Shown piece after piece: positions 27,287-35,000 of a stretch of DNA of 64,000 nucleotides. The first letter of the stretch is position 1. Every line of letters starts with the position of its first letter. A program made the position numbers and the translations under genes. The stretch is from Thermodesulfatator atlanticus DSM 21156. Its GTDB lineage: Bacteria; Desulfobacterota; Thermodesulfobacteria; Thermodesulfobacteriales; Thermodesulfatatoraceae. The notes below the pieces were generated by a model, which was given only the letters and a program-made list of their open reading frames with translations, did no database searches and was not told where the DNA came from. The stretch covers positions 1 through 64,000 of the forward strand of contig NZ_ATXH01000012.1 in NCBI RefSeq assembly GCF_000421585.1, written 5' to 3'.

Positions 27287-28051
27287 TTATTGAATTTCTG
27301 ATGATACTGGAACCTTCTGCCCCCGCCTAGCGCGGAGGGCAAGGAGGAAGGGGCCAGAGGTGGCGTATAGTAAGAAGCCCACAAAAAGGGTTACGTGGGG
27401 TTCTGCGGCAATCACTGTTAAGAACAATACAAAAAACACCAGCGAATAAAAAGGATGCCGCTCGGCAAAAGTAAGTTTTTTAAATGAGGGATACGGTGCG
27501 TTACTGACCATCAAATATGAAACTATATACACCATGAGCAAAATAGCAATATGCTTCACCGGCTGTTCAAGCCCTATCCACAGAGAAAAAAGCACGGTAG
27601 AGGCCATAAGGCCCGCTGCTCCTGGGCTGGGAAGCCCTGAAAAATAATTGGGCTCCCTGGCGGCCTGGACATTAAATTTGGCAAGCCTAAGCGCAGCACA
27701 AGCCACGTACAAAAAGGCCGCCAGCCATCCATATCGGCCGTAGCTTTCTAAAGCAAACGTAAAAACCAGAATGGCTGGTGCAACTCCAAAAGATACCAGA
27801 TCACAAAGGGAGTCATACTCTATGCCAAAGCGGCTGGTAGCTCCGGTAAAGCGGGCAATACGCCCGTCTAAAATATCAAAAATCATGGCAAAAAGAATAG
27901 CAATGGCCGCTTTGGCATAATGGCCTTCAATGGCGGCTATAAGGCCAAAAAAACCGCAAAACAGATTGCCCGTGGTAAAAAGGTTGGGCAAAAGATAAAT
28001 GCGATTTCTTTTATCCTTCTTTTTTTTGCGCTTGTTTATTTTTTCTGCCAT
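27287..28051 (-). CDS. pssA: CDP-diacylglycerol-serine O-phosphatidyltransferase
   Basis: Integral membrane enzyme making phosphatidylserine. The CDP-alcohol phosphotransferase motif is intact: DGRIARFTGATSRFGIEYDS then LCD, about residues 62-84. Several hydrophobic helices follow. A Lys-rich N-terminus is cytoplasmic. 254 aa. It overlaps psd by 16 bp; together they make phosphatidylethanolamine. Confidence 0.94.
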   Translation of the reverse strand: MAEKINKRKKKKDKRNRIYLLPNLFTTGNLFCGFFGLIAAIEGHYAKAAIAILFAMIFDILDGRIARFTGATSRFGIEYDSLCDLVSFGVAPAILVFTFALESYGRYGWLAAFLYVACAALRLAKFNVQAAREPNYFSGLPSPGAAGLMASTVLFSLWIGLEQPVKHIAILLMVYIVSYLMVSNAPYPSFKKLTFAERHPFYSLVFFVLFLTVIAAEPHVTLFVGFLLYATSGPFLLALRARRGQKVPVSSEIQ

Positions 28052-28683
28052 GGATATAACACCAAAGGTGATTCCCCTGCCCGTACTTTATGACCCATAT
28101 TTACCAACACACGTGCTTTATCTTCCGGGATGAAGATATCAACTCGGGAGCCAAACTTAATCATACCAATGCGCTCGCTGGCAAGGACTTCGTCCCCCTC
28201 GCGCACAAAAGGAACCGTTCGCCTGGCAAGAAGCCCTGCCACCTGTACCACCAGCAAAGGTGTACCATCAAGGCGCTCAATAGCAAAATAGCGCTTTTCG
28301 TTCTGTTCAAAGGCTTCGTCTTTATCAGCAGGAAGAAACTTCCCGGGTTCATGCCAGGTTTTGACAATGCGTCCGGTAACCGGCGCACGGTTTACGTGAA
28401 CGTCAAAGACATTCATAAAAATGCCGATTTGATAGGCTTCTTGTTCCAGAAATTTTTCTTCTTTTACTTTTTTGATGGCCACGATGCGCCCGTCTGCCGG
28501 AGAGATAACCAGCTCCCGGTCAAAGGGCGGATAGCGATCAGGATCACGGAAAAACCAGGCACACGCCAAAGAAGCTAAAAGGCCTCCGTAAAGTAAGTCT
28601 TTTCTTTTGGTAAAGTGCCCGACTACAGCGCCTAAAAGCCCTGGCCCAAATACGTAAGGTAGCCCCTCTTTATTAATCACCAT
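28036..28683 (-). CDS. psd: Phosphatidylserine decarboxylase (short archaeal-type)
   Basis: 215-aa form, the shorter Psd class found in archaea and many bacteria. It self-cleaves to make a pyruvoyl cofactor; the site is the Gly-Ser in KFGSRVD near residue 184. PADGRIV (about 62-68) and the FMNVFDVHVNRAP segment (about 90-102) are also characteristic. Two hydrophobic stretches lie near the N-terminus. It starts GTG or ATG-proximal at 28683 with an 11-bp overlap with the HPt gene. Confidence 0.94.
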   Translation of the reverse strand: MVINKEGLPYVFGPGLLGAVVGHFTKRKDLLYGGLLASLACAWFFRDPDRYPPFDRELVISPADGRIVAIKKVKEEKFLEQEAYQIGIFMNVFDVHVNRAPVTGRIVKTWHEPGKFLPADKDEAFEQNEKRYFAIERLDGTPLLVVQVAGLLARRTVPFVREGDEVLASERIGMIKFGSRVDIFIPEDKARVLVNMGHKVRAGESPLVLYPWQKK

Positions 28684-29014
28684 AATCTCCTGAGGTTATC
28701 TTTTGCCAAAATTCATTTAGTTGTTCTTTTAGTTCAAATAACAAATCATTTGCTTCTTCAAGGTCTGAAGCCTTCTCTAGATTTAAAGCCAAAACCCTAA
28801 CACTTTCAAGAAAAATCGTTGCACTTGCTCCTTTTAAAGCGTGGGCACTTCTCCGTGCCAAATCAAGATCCCCTGAAGCTAAAGCCCTTTCAATATCTGC
28901 AAGGAGTTTTTTTGAGGAAGAAAGATATACTTCCAGGAGGTCTTTTATTTCTCCCCTGTCATGCTCAAGCTCTTCAAAAAAACTTTCTTTATCCCATACT
29001 AGCTTCTTTTCCAT
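28673..29014 (-). CDS. HPt (histidine phosphotransfer) domain protein
   Basis: A free-standing four-helix HPt module with the phosphorylatable His in ARRSAHALKGASATIFL, about residue 57 from the chosen start. Such proteins relay phosphoryl groups between hybrid kinases and receivers. The start chosen is the ATG at 29014 (ACAGGATT upstream, 113 aa); a further ATG at 29041 has no ribosome-binding site. A hybrid kinase is encoded at 45109, but a link is only a guess. The gene overlaps psd. Confidence 0.85.
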   Translation of the reverse strand: MEKKLVWDKESFFEELEHDRGEIKDLLEVYLSSSKKLLADIERALASGDLDLARRSAHALKGASATIFLESVRVLALNLEKASDLEEANDLLFELKEQLNEFWQKITSGDYGD

Positions 29015-29056
29015 AATCCTGTAATCGGAAAAATAGAACATTTCTGTAAAGTTTAA

Positions 29057-29124
29057 AGACCTAAAAGTCTTGGATCCCTTGTGGTAGTCCTTGCCACGCT
29101 GGTCTCGTCATTTTGCAAAGGTCT
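29057..29124. repeat. Dispersed repeat copy B
   Basis: The right end is ATTTTGCAAAGGTCT at 29110-29124; the left end is a degenerate AGACCT at 29057. Read from the right end, the sequence follows the same order as the other copies: GACCTTTGCAAAATG, then GACCAG, GGCAAG, GGATCC. It fills most of the intergenic space upstream of the HPt gene. 29125-29203 shows only weak promoter-like sequence (CTGACA, TAAGCT/TAAGAT) before the next start. Confidence 0.55.
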
Positions 29125-29203
29125 ATCAAAATATAAAAAAGCATATTTACCACCAATCTTTTCAAGCTGACAAAGCGTTAAAGAACTAGTAAGCTAAGAT
29201 AAA

Positions 29204-29434
29204 ATGCAATTTACTCCTTATTTCAAAAATAAGGTCTTGTTAAAAAGACCCTATTTGAAAGCAGAGTGGATCGAAAAAACTCTAAATAATCCGATCAAAG
29301 TGAAAAAACAGCCTGACGGACGAATACGTCTTTGGAGTTACATTGAGGAAGCCCAAAAGTATCTTCGCGTTGTTGTTGAACCAGATGGAGAAACCGTACA
29401 CAATGCCTTTTTTGATAGGGGGTTTAAGAAATGA
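29204..29434 (+). CDS. DUF4258-like small protein (toxin-like partner of DUF2283)
   Basis: 76 aa, basic, predominantly beta: YFKNKVLLKRPYLKAEWIEK, then GRIRLWSYIEEAQKYLRVVV. The shape (short helix, antiparallel strands ending with RVVVE) is like DUF4258/RelE-type small toxins that sit next to DUF2283 genes. Family assignment is tentative. It overlaps the DUF2283 gene by 4 bp (ATGA), the usual sign of such a pair. It has no ribosome-binding site, and a leaderless transcript is possible. Confidence 0.65.
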   Translation: MQFTPYFKNKVLLKRPYLKAEWIEKTLNNPIKVKKQPDGRIRLWSYIEEAQKYLRVVVEPDGETVHNAFFDRGFKK

Positions 29435-29655
29435 AAATTCAATATTTCCCGGAAGACGATATTTTGTACATAGATTTGGCAGAAAAAAATAGCGTTGAAT
29501 CAGAAGAAGTTGCCTCTGGAATCGTGGTTGATTTTGATGAAAACGGCTTTCCAGTAGGTATTGAAATTAGCAATGCGAGCAAGATTATCAGCCTCGAACA
29601 ACTTGAAATATCAAACTTCCCTCTTGCCGATCTAATTTTGAAAAAAGCCGCTTAA
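29431..29655 (+). CDS. DUF2283 protein (antitoxin-like)
   Basis: 74 aa with the DUF2283 pattern: YFPEDDILYIDL near the N-terminus, then GIVVDFDENGFPVGIEI. Family members are commonly encoded right after DUF4258 genes and predicted to be antitoxins, without firm experimental support. The 3' end overlaps the end of mnmA by 4 bp (convergent). Confidence 0.85.
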   Translation: MKIQYFPEDDILYIDLAEKNSVESEEVASGIVVDFDENGFPVGIEISNASKIISLEQLEISNFPLADLILKKAA

Positions 29656-30698
29656 TTTTCAGACTTAGTTTCATAAGCAGAAACGATTTCACCGCCGCCT
29701 AAAACCTTGTCTCCTTGATAAAACACCGCAAACTGCCCAGGGGTGATGGCCTGCTGGGGAGTTTTGAAGACAACTTCAGCAGCATCGTTATCCCGAAGAA
29801 AGACCTTAGCAGGAGTCTCTTTGTGACGGTAGCGAATGCGCACCAAGGCATCAAATTCGCTTTGGCGATATGCCTCACAAATGAAGTGTACTTTTTCTAT
29901 TTTTAGCGCTTGTTTTTTTAAGGCTTTTTTCGGGCCGATAATGACACGATTCTTTTCAGGATCAAGGGCCACTACATAGTAAGGCCTACCCAAACGCACC
30001 CCAAGGCCTCTTCGTTGGCCAATGGTATAGGCAAATAAGCCTTTGTGTCTGCCAACTATCCGGCCATCCACCGTGACAATCTCTCCCGGAGGAAAATCCT
30101 CTGCTTTAAAGAGTTCCCGGTAATCGCCCTTCACAAAACAAATTTCCTGACTTTCAGGAGAAGTAAGATTAAAAAGACCCAATTTTACAACTTCTTTAAT
30201 TACGTCCTCTTTCCGCCAATCCCCTAGAGGAAAAATGCTTTGGGCTAATTGGTCTTGCCGTAAAATAGCCAAAAAATAAGATTGTTCTTTGCTTGGGTCT
30301 TTACCTTTATAAAGTTCGTAGCAGCCATTTTTTTCATTGAAGAGCACGCGAGCATAATGACCCGTGGCAAGTTTTTCAGCACCAAGTTCTTTAGCCTTTT
30401 CAAGTAAAAGACCAAACTTAATCTCTCGATTGCAGATAATACATGGATTAGGGGTTAAACCTTTGCGGTAAGAATCTTTGAAATAAGCGATTATTTTTTC
30501 CTGAAAAGGCTTGCGCAGGTCAGCTATTTTCAAATCGATTTTTAAAGCGCGACAAATTTCTTTTATCCGCGCAATTTCTTTTTCGGGGTCATTTTGGGAA
30601 AGCAAGGCAAAAAGGCCAAAAATATCTTTGCCTGACCTTCGCAACAGATAAGCACAAAAAGTGCTATCTACCCCCCCGCTCAAAGCTACGGCAATCAT
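29652..30698 (-). CDS. mnmA: tRNA-specific 2-thiouridylase MnmA
   Basis: Activates U34 of tRNA-Lys/Glu/Gln with ATP and inserts sulfur. The PP-loop SGGVDS is at 8-13, the catalytic cysteine is in NPCIICN (Cys86), and the second catalytic cysteine is in SQEICFV near 187. 348 aa is near normal. Its ATG directly follows the stop of the NIL-ferredoxin gene (TAAATG), and that gene overlaps the YcaO gene, so the three genes form one tightly coupled unit. The sulfur donor is usually IscS, directly or through Tus proteins, none of which is nearby. Confidence 0.95.
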   Translation of the reverse strand: MIAVALSGGVDSTFCAYLLRRSGKDIFGLFALLSQNDPEKEIARIKEICRALKIDLKIADLRKPFQEKIIAYFKDSYRKGLTPNPCIICNREIKFGLLLEKAKELGAEKLATGHYARVLFNEKNGCYELYKGKDPSKEQSYFLAILRQDQLAQSIFPLGDWRKEDVIKEVVKLGLFNLTSPESQEICFVKGDYRELFKAEDFPPGEIVTVDGRIVGRHKGLFAYTIGQRRGLGVRLGRPYYVVALDPEKNRVIIGPKKALKKQALKIEKVHFICEAYRQSEFDALVRIRYRHKETPAKVFLRDNDAAEVVFKTPQQAITPGQFAVFYQGDKVLGGGEIVSAYETKSEN

Positions 30699-31130
30699 TT
30701 AGCCAAGTTCTGCTAGCTCCCGGTGGAAATAGGCCTCCATGGCGCGGACAATACAGGCGGGCATACAAAGTTCACAACCTGTACAGCGCTCAGGATTGAA
30801 CTTCACTTCCATGGTCTCACGGTCCACATAAAGGGCCTGGGTAGGACAAACTGCGGTGCAAAAGCCACAGTGAATGCATTTTTCTTCGTTTTTACGAATT
30901 TCCTGGCTGATGGTCTTTATCTCCACGCCGAGTTCACGCAGAAATGCAAGGCCCTTGTTGAACTGGGCGGGATGGCCTGAAAGCTCCATCACCATCAAGC
31001 CCTCTTTGCCAGGAAGAATGGTGGCCTTGAGAATGTTAAAAGAAAGATCAAAATCCTTTACTAGACGATACACAATGGGCTGATCCACTACGTCTGCAGG
31101 AAAACGCAAAACAAGGATCTTTTTATACAT
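30699..31130 (-). CDS. NIL-domain ferredoxin (2 x 4Fe-4S)
   Basis: An N-terminal NIL (ACT-like) domain at about residues 2-78 is followed by a bacterial-type ferredoxin with two full clusters: Cys85/88/91/95 and Cys116/119/122/126. NIL-ferredoxins are known from methanogens, where one (MA1822) acts with a DUF39 protein in homocysteine synthesis from a sulfide-derived source. Here the partner is instead YcaO-TPR and MnmA. The start is the ATG at 31130 with AAGGAGG upstream, not the longer frame to 31172. It overlaps the YcaO gene by 8 bp. Confidence 0.92.
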   Translation of the reverse strand: MYKKILVLRFPADVVDQPIVYRLVKDFDLSFNILKATILPGKEGLMVMELSGHPAQFNKGLAFLRELGVEIKTISQEIRKNEEKCIHCGFCTAVCPTQALYVDRETMEVKFNPERCTGCELCMPACIVRAMEAYFHRELAELG

Positions 31131-32841
31131 TGGTTCCTCCTTGCAAATACGCGGTATAAGGCGCAAGGTCAAAAGCTGGGTCTAAGGTACGCGCCTTTTC
31201 GAAATATTCAAAGGCCTCTTCTTTCAAGCCCAAAGCTGCCAGACAAGCACCAATATTAGCATACTCTCTTGGTTCTTGTGGGTTAAGAGCCACCGCTTGT
31301 AAATAGGACTCAAGGGCCGCATCAGGCTTACCCTGCTTAAAACGCGCCGTTCCAAGGATATTCAAAAGCTCAGGAAAAGTTCCGTACGTAAGCCCCTTTT
31401 CCGCAGCCTTCTCTGCCTTTTGGTACTCTTCAGCCTGTAAGAAAACATAAGCAAGATGACAATAAATTGCCGGAATGTCATCGAATTTGGGCTTAAGCGA
31501 AAGAGCCCTTTCCAGGGTTTCTGCCGCCTCATGATAATGGCCAAGGGCCATCAGAATCCTTCCCAAGTAAGCGGCCACATAATAGCGATCTATTTCTTTG
31601 TAAATTTCTTTAAGAATAGAAAAAGCCTTTTCAGGAGGAAGATAAAGCGAAACAGTGCGTACTAGCTGATAAAGGGGGTTCAAGAAAATTCTTTCCCGGA
31701 AATAGATCCCCGGGACAACAGCATAGACCGCAGGGATATCGATACCAGGGCAGGCTATGTCCAGCAAAAACAGATGATAGCCCTTTTCCGCAAGTTTTTG
31801 GGCAAAAACTTTCAGCTCTAAAGCGTGATCCTCAAAAGAAACATCAGGAAGCTCACTAAGCTTGATCTTACCTTGTGCTTTCACGATGATTTCAGCCTCT
31901 TCAAGGGTTTGATATTTTGGAAGCCCACTTTCAAGATATTTGCCGTCGGTGTCAAAATCACCAGCAAGCTGGGCAACCTCTGTTAAAGCCCGAATCAAAG
32001 CCCTATCAGGGCTTGTGGCAGTGCCTGCGGTATAGACTAACTCAGAATGATGAGGGAAAGTTGAAGGATCATAGGCCATAGCAGCTATAGTAGGAACAGG
32101 CATATCGTAGGTGATATCCCGTAGGAAAAGTTTGGCGCCAAGCCTTTCAAAGCAAGCCAGGAGATTTTTGGCCTCTTGAGAAATCCTGTCAAGATCTATC
32201 TCTTTAAAAGGTTCTTTAGCACGACTTGCCAGGGCGGAGGTGTGTCTTTCTATAAGTTCGCAGGTAGCCTGTACCCCGGCTTCGGCATAGGTATTGCCCG
32301 CAGCAGAGCCGTTATATTCGTAAAGAAGCCAAAACCAATAAAAAGGGAGCTTGACTTCTCGCTCTTGATACACGTCAAAGGCCTTTGCCATGTGAAAAGG
32401 GACCTTGGGCAATACCTTAGCGCATATTTCTGTTGCCTTTTTGTCGTCATCTGGATCAATAACCGAAGAAAGCAGTACTTCCCCAGGAATGACATTCTGC
32501 GTCTCGCTATACACTTCGAGGGGAAAGTCGTTATTCTTTACCGTCCAAAAAAGAGAAAAGCGCTCCACTAACTCCATCAGTGCACTAGCGCGGGCTAGGC
32601 TTTCGTTTGAACCTTTCCCCATTTGCTTAACATTTCCCGTAATCTTTAGCCCATCTGCCCCATAGACGCTGATATAAACAGGAATACCAAGACGTCCCTT
32701 GTCAATGCGTTTTAATTCGCTAAAAACCTCAGCACCAAAATTTTTTAGCCGTTCTTCAACCAGAGAAATTGTCTCCTCCGGCGAGCGGCTTTTATCAGCT
32801 ATCTTTTTAGGTGATGGAGCCAAAAATTTACCTGCTAGCAT
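31123..32841 (-). CDS. YcaO-domain protein with C-terminal TPR repeats
   Basis: 572 aa. The YcaO ATP-binding core is well conserved: GKGSNESLARASALMELVER (75-94) and AGNTYAEAGVQATCELIERH (181-200), with ALTEVAQLAGDF further on. YcaO enzymes use ATP to phosphorylate an amide oxygen, making azolines or thioamides, and some modify ribosomal protein or McrA. The C-terminal part (about 400-565) has about four tetratricopeptide repeats, so a protein partner is likely. The PxPxP end typical of peptide-azoline synthetases is absent. No TfuA or precursor peptide gene is near. The start is the ATG at 32841 after AAGGAGA. Confidence 0.9.
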   Translation of the reverse strand: MLAGKFLAPSPKKIADKSRSPEETISLVEERLKNFGAEVFSELKRIDKGRLGIPVYISVYGADGLKITGNVKQMGKGSNESLARASALMELVERFSLFWTVKNNDFPLEVYSETQNVIPGEVLLSSVIDPDDDKKATEICAKVLPKVPFHMAKAFDVYQEREVKLPFYWFWLLYEYNGSAAGNTYAEAGVQATCELIERHTSALASRAKEPFKEIDLDRISQEAKNLLACFERLGAKLFLRDITYDMPVPTIAAMAYDPSTFPHHSELVYTAGTATSPDRALIRALTEVAQLAGDFDTDGKYLESGLPKYQTLEEAEIIVKAQGKIKLSELPDVSFEDHALELKVFAQKLAEKGYHLFLLDIACPGIDIPAVYAVVPGIYFRERIFLNPLYQLVRTVSLYLPPEKAFSILKEIYKEIDRYYVAAYLGRILMALGHYHEAAETLERALSLKPKFDDIPAIYCHLAYVFLQAEEYQKAEKAAEKGLTYGTFPELLNILGTARFKQGKPDAALESYLQAVALNPQEPREYANIGACLAALGLKEEAFEYFEKARTLDPAFDLAPYTAYLQGGTNV

Positions 32842-32867
32842 CAAAATCTCCTTACAAAAATTAATTT

Positions 32868-33137
32868 TTAAGGAAAGTATTTGTAAAAATCTTTTCTATG
32901 CAACACCCTCATTACTTCCACATTTTCACCATGAACTTCAATCCCAATACGATAGTCACCAACCCTAATGCGGAATCTATAAGGATAGCCTTTTAAGGGC
33001 TTAATGTTTGGGATTTCTCGAAGACTTCTGGCGGTAGGTAGCTTATGAAAAACCAAATCAAAAATTTCTTCGTAGATCTTTGCAGATTTAAGTTTTTTCA
33101 ACTCTTTAAGAAAGAGCTTTCGGTAAGTTACTTTCAC
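32868..33137 (-). CDS. RelE/ParE-family toxin
   Basis: 89 aa, basic, with the RelE-fold order: FLKELKKL helix, then LKGYPYRFRIRVGDYRIGIEV and a final strand VEVMRVLHRKDFYK. The YRFRIRVGDYRI and HRKD segments are typical of mRNA-cleaving RelE relatives. It shares one base with the stop/start of the antitoxin gene upstream. Confidence 0.9.
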   Translation of the reverse strand: MKVTYRKLFLKELKKLKSAKIYEEIFDLVFHKLPTARSLREIPNIKPLKGYPYRFRIRVGDYRIGIEVHGENVEVMRVLHRKDFYKYFP

Positions 33138-33355
33138 TACTCATCTTCCAAATATTTAAGGGCTTCCTCCTTTGAATAGAGAGGAGTTTTTTTGGCTTCA
33201 TCCATAGCCTTATTAAGACAATAATCTTCTATGGTTTCTATCATTTCTGCTAAAGAAGTAGGTGAATCTGGAAAAATTCGCTGCCATAATTCAATGGGTA
33301 TGAACACACCTTTCACACGGCCCTTAGCATCTGTTAGGTATTCTAGTTCTGCCAT
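33137..33355 (-). CDS. Antitoxin partner of the RelE-family toxin
   Basis: 72 aa, acidic, beginning MAELEYLTDAKGRVKGVFIPIELWQRI, the beta-strand start of antitoxins that pair with RelE toxins, and ending with the acidic SKEEALKYLEDE. It lies immediately upstream of the toxin gene in the usual antitoxin-toxin order. Confidence 0.82.
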   Translation of the reverse strand: MAELEYLTDAKGRVKGVFIPIELWQRIFPDSPTSLAEMIETIEDYCLNKAMDEAKKTPLYSKEEALKYLEDE

Positions 33356-33451
33356 TACCTAAAACTCCTGTGGTTGATTGAAGTCTATTTTAAAGTAAAA
33401 AGGTAGGAAAGAAAAGGGCGAGAAGGGGGAGAGGAATCTCCCCCTAAAAAT

Positions 33452-33847
33452 TTAGGCAACCTTGATTTCAATCTTCTTAGGCTTCTGAGTCTCTACCTTG
33501 GGAAGGAAAATGCGCAAAACACCAGCATCCATAGAAGCCTCTACTTTGTCCAGATCAAACTCTGGTCCAATGGTAAAGGCCCTGAAATACTCTGTGCCTC
33601 TTAGCTCTGCATAAAGAGGCTGAACATCCTCTGCGGGAAGATCAACAATTTCCCCTTTCATTTGAAGCACATTTTCTTCAATTTTTACTTCTACGCTATC
33701 TTTGGTAACTCCTGGCATATCAGCCACTAAAATCAATCCGTCATCGGTTTCGTATATATCCACCGGCGGAATCATGGGACGTTCTTTACGCACCGCCGGA
33801 GCCTGCTCTTCACGGGTAGCAAGTTCTTTGGTTTCCTTTTCAGCCAT
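33452..33847 (-). CDS. Hsp20-family small heat shock protein
   Basis: 131 aa with an alpha-crystallin domain (about 30-125): IYETDDGLILVADMPGVTKDSVEVKI and GVLRIFLPK. The C-terminal IEI-type tail motif is KIEIK. The N-terminus is short and charged (EKETKELATREEQAPA). RBS AAGGAGGGA is present. It lies 23 bp downstream of a second Hsp20 gene in the same direction. Confidence 0.95.
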   Translation of the reverse strand: MAEKETKELATREEQAPAVRKERPMIPPVDIYETDDGLILVADMPGVTKDSVEVKIEENVLQMKGEIVDLPAEDVQPLYAELRGTEYFRAFTIGPEFDLDKVEASMDAGVLRIFLPKVETQKPKKIEIKVA

Positions 33848-33870
33848 AACTCATCCCTCCTTTCTTGAAA

Positions 33871-34338
33871 TTAGCTGGTTTTTACTTCGATTTTCTTGGC
33901 TTTCTTTTCTTCGCGCTTAGCAATGCGCACTTTAATGATGCCGTTTTGATAGGTCGCCTCTACCTGAGAAGGATCTATGGACTCGGGCAAAGAAACCGCC
34001 CTGGTAAACCGTCCGTTAAAACGTTCCTGACGGTAGTAACGGGCAGGATCAACTTTTTCTACTTTAAGCGCTTTGGTAGCATCCCTTTCGCCACTAATGG
34101 AAAGGATATTGTCTTCGATGGTTAAGTCTATCTTGTCAATCTCTATGCCTGGTGCAAAAAGATACACATATACTGCATCGTTTGTCTCTCCAATGTTAAT
34201 TACCGGAAAAGTCCCACGCGCTATCGTACGCATGGGCACAAAAGGGCTAGTAAACTCAAAAAGTCTGTCAACTTCTTCTTGCAAACGTTCAAATTCACGG
34301 AATGGATCAAAAAAATCTATTCCCCAACCAATAGGCAT
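33871..34338 (-). CDS. Hsp20-family small heat shock protein
   Basis: 155 aa with a fuller N-terminal arm (GWGIDFFDPFREFERLQEEVDRLFEF) and an alpha-crystallin domain (about 50-140, VYVYLFAPGIEIDKIDL, GIIKVRIAK). It carries the KIEVK tail. The ATG at 34338 has AGGAGG at the right spacing; an in-frame GTG at 34347 abuts that site and is rejected. The tandem Hsp20 pair presumably forms an operon. I found no CIRCE element upstream. Confidence 0.95.
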   Translation of the reverse strand: MPIGWGIDFFDPFREFERLQEEVDRLFEFTSPFVPMRTIARGTFPVINIGETNDAVYVYLFAPGIEIDKIDLTIEDNILSISGERDATKALKVEKVDPARYYRQERFNGRFTRAVSLPESIDPSQVEATYQNGIIKVRIAKREEKKAKKIEVKTS

Positions 34339-34496
34339 AATTGCCACCTCCTTTTAGGATTTTGCTTTCAATTTCTCTTCCTAGCTGAGAAAATAAGCAC
34401 TGCTTTTCTTGATGCAAGGGAAGGGTTAGTCTGTTAAAAAATCTGTTTTATGATGAAAACTAGCCTTATAAGTTAAGTCCAATTAAGGAGGTTGCA

Positions 34497-35000
34497 ATGA
34501 TTATTGCCGTAATGAGTGATAGCCACGATGCTATTCCTAACTTGCGCCAGGCGGTAAATCTTGCCAATGAAAAAAAAGCCCAGGTTTTAATCCATTGTGG
34601 CGATTTGATTTCGCCCTTTATGGTACTTGAGCTTGCCAAGTTTAAAGGTGAAGTCCACTTAATCCTGGGAAACAATCCCGGAGATGTCTGGCTTCTTACC
34701 CAAAGAATCGCGGACTTTAAAAACATCCACTTCCACGGACAACATGCCTTTTTAGAAATTGCCGGGCTAAAAATCGCAGTGTGTCATTTCCCTGCCATGG
34801 CGGAGGGGCTAGCTGCCACAGGTAAATACGACGTAGTCTGTTATGGCCATTCCCACGAATATGATGTTCAAAAGGTGGGCAATACCCTTCTTCTTAATCC
34901 TGGAGAAATATTAGGCAAAGAAGGGCCTCCAACTATGATTATTTTTGACACCGAGACCAAAAACGTAGAAAAGGTGACCATTGATGCGGGTTGCTGTTGA
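34497..35000 (+). CDS. YfcE/MJ0936-type metallophosphoesterase
   Basis: 167 aa with all five metal motifs: DSHD (8-11), HCGDLIS (33-39), GNNPGD (58-63; GNH in most, so Asn replaces His), CHFP and GHSHEY. This family hydrolyses phosphodiesters in vitro; the natural substrate is unknown. AAGGAGG precedes the ATG. It overlaps the HyuA gene by 17 bp. Confidence 0.92.
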   Translation: MIIAVMSDSHDAIPNLRQAVNLANEKKAQVLIHCGDLISPFMVLELAKFKGEVHLILGNNPGDVWLLTQRIADFKNIHFHGQHAFLEIAGLKIAVCHFPAMAEGLAATGKYDVVCYGHSHEYDVQKVGNTLLLNPGEILGKEGPPTMIIFDTETKNVEKVTIDAGCC

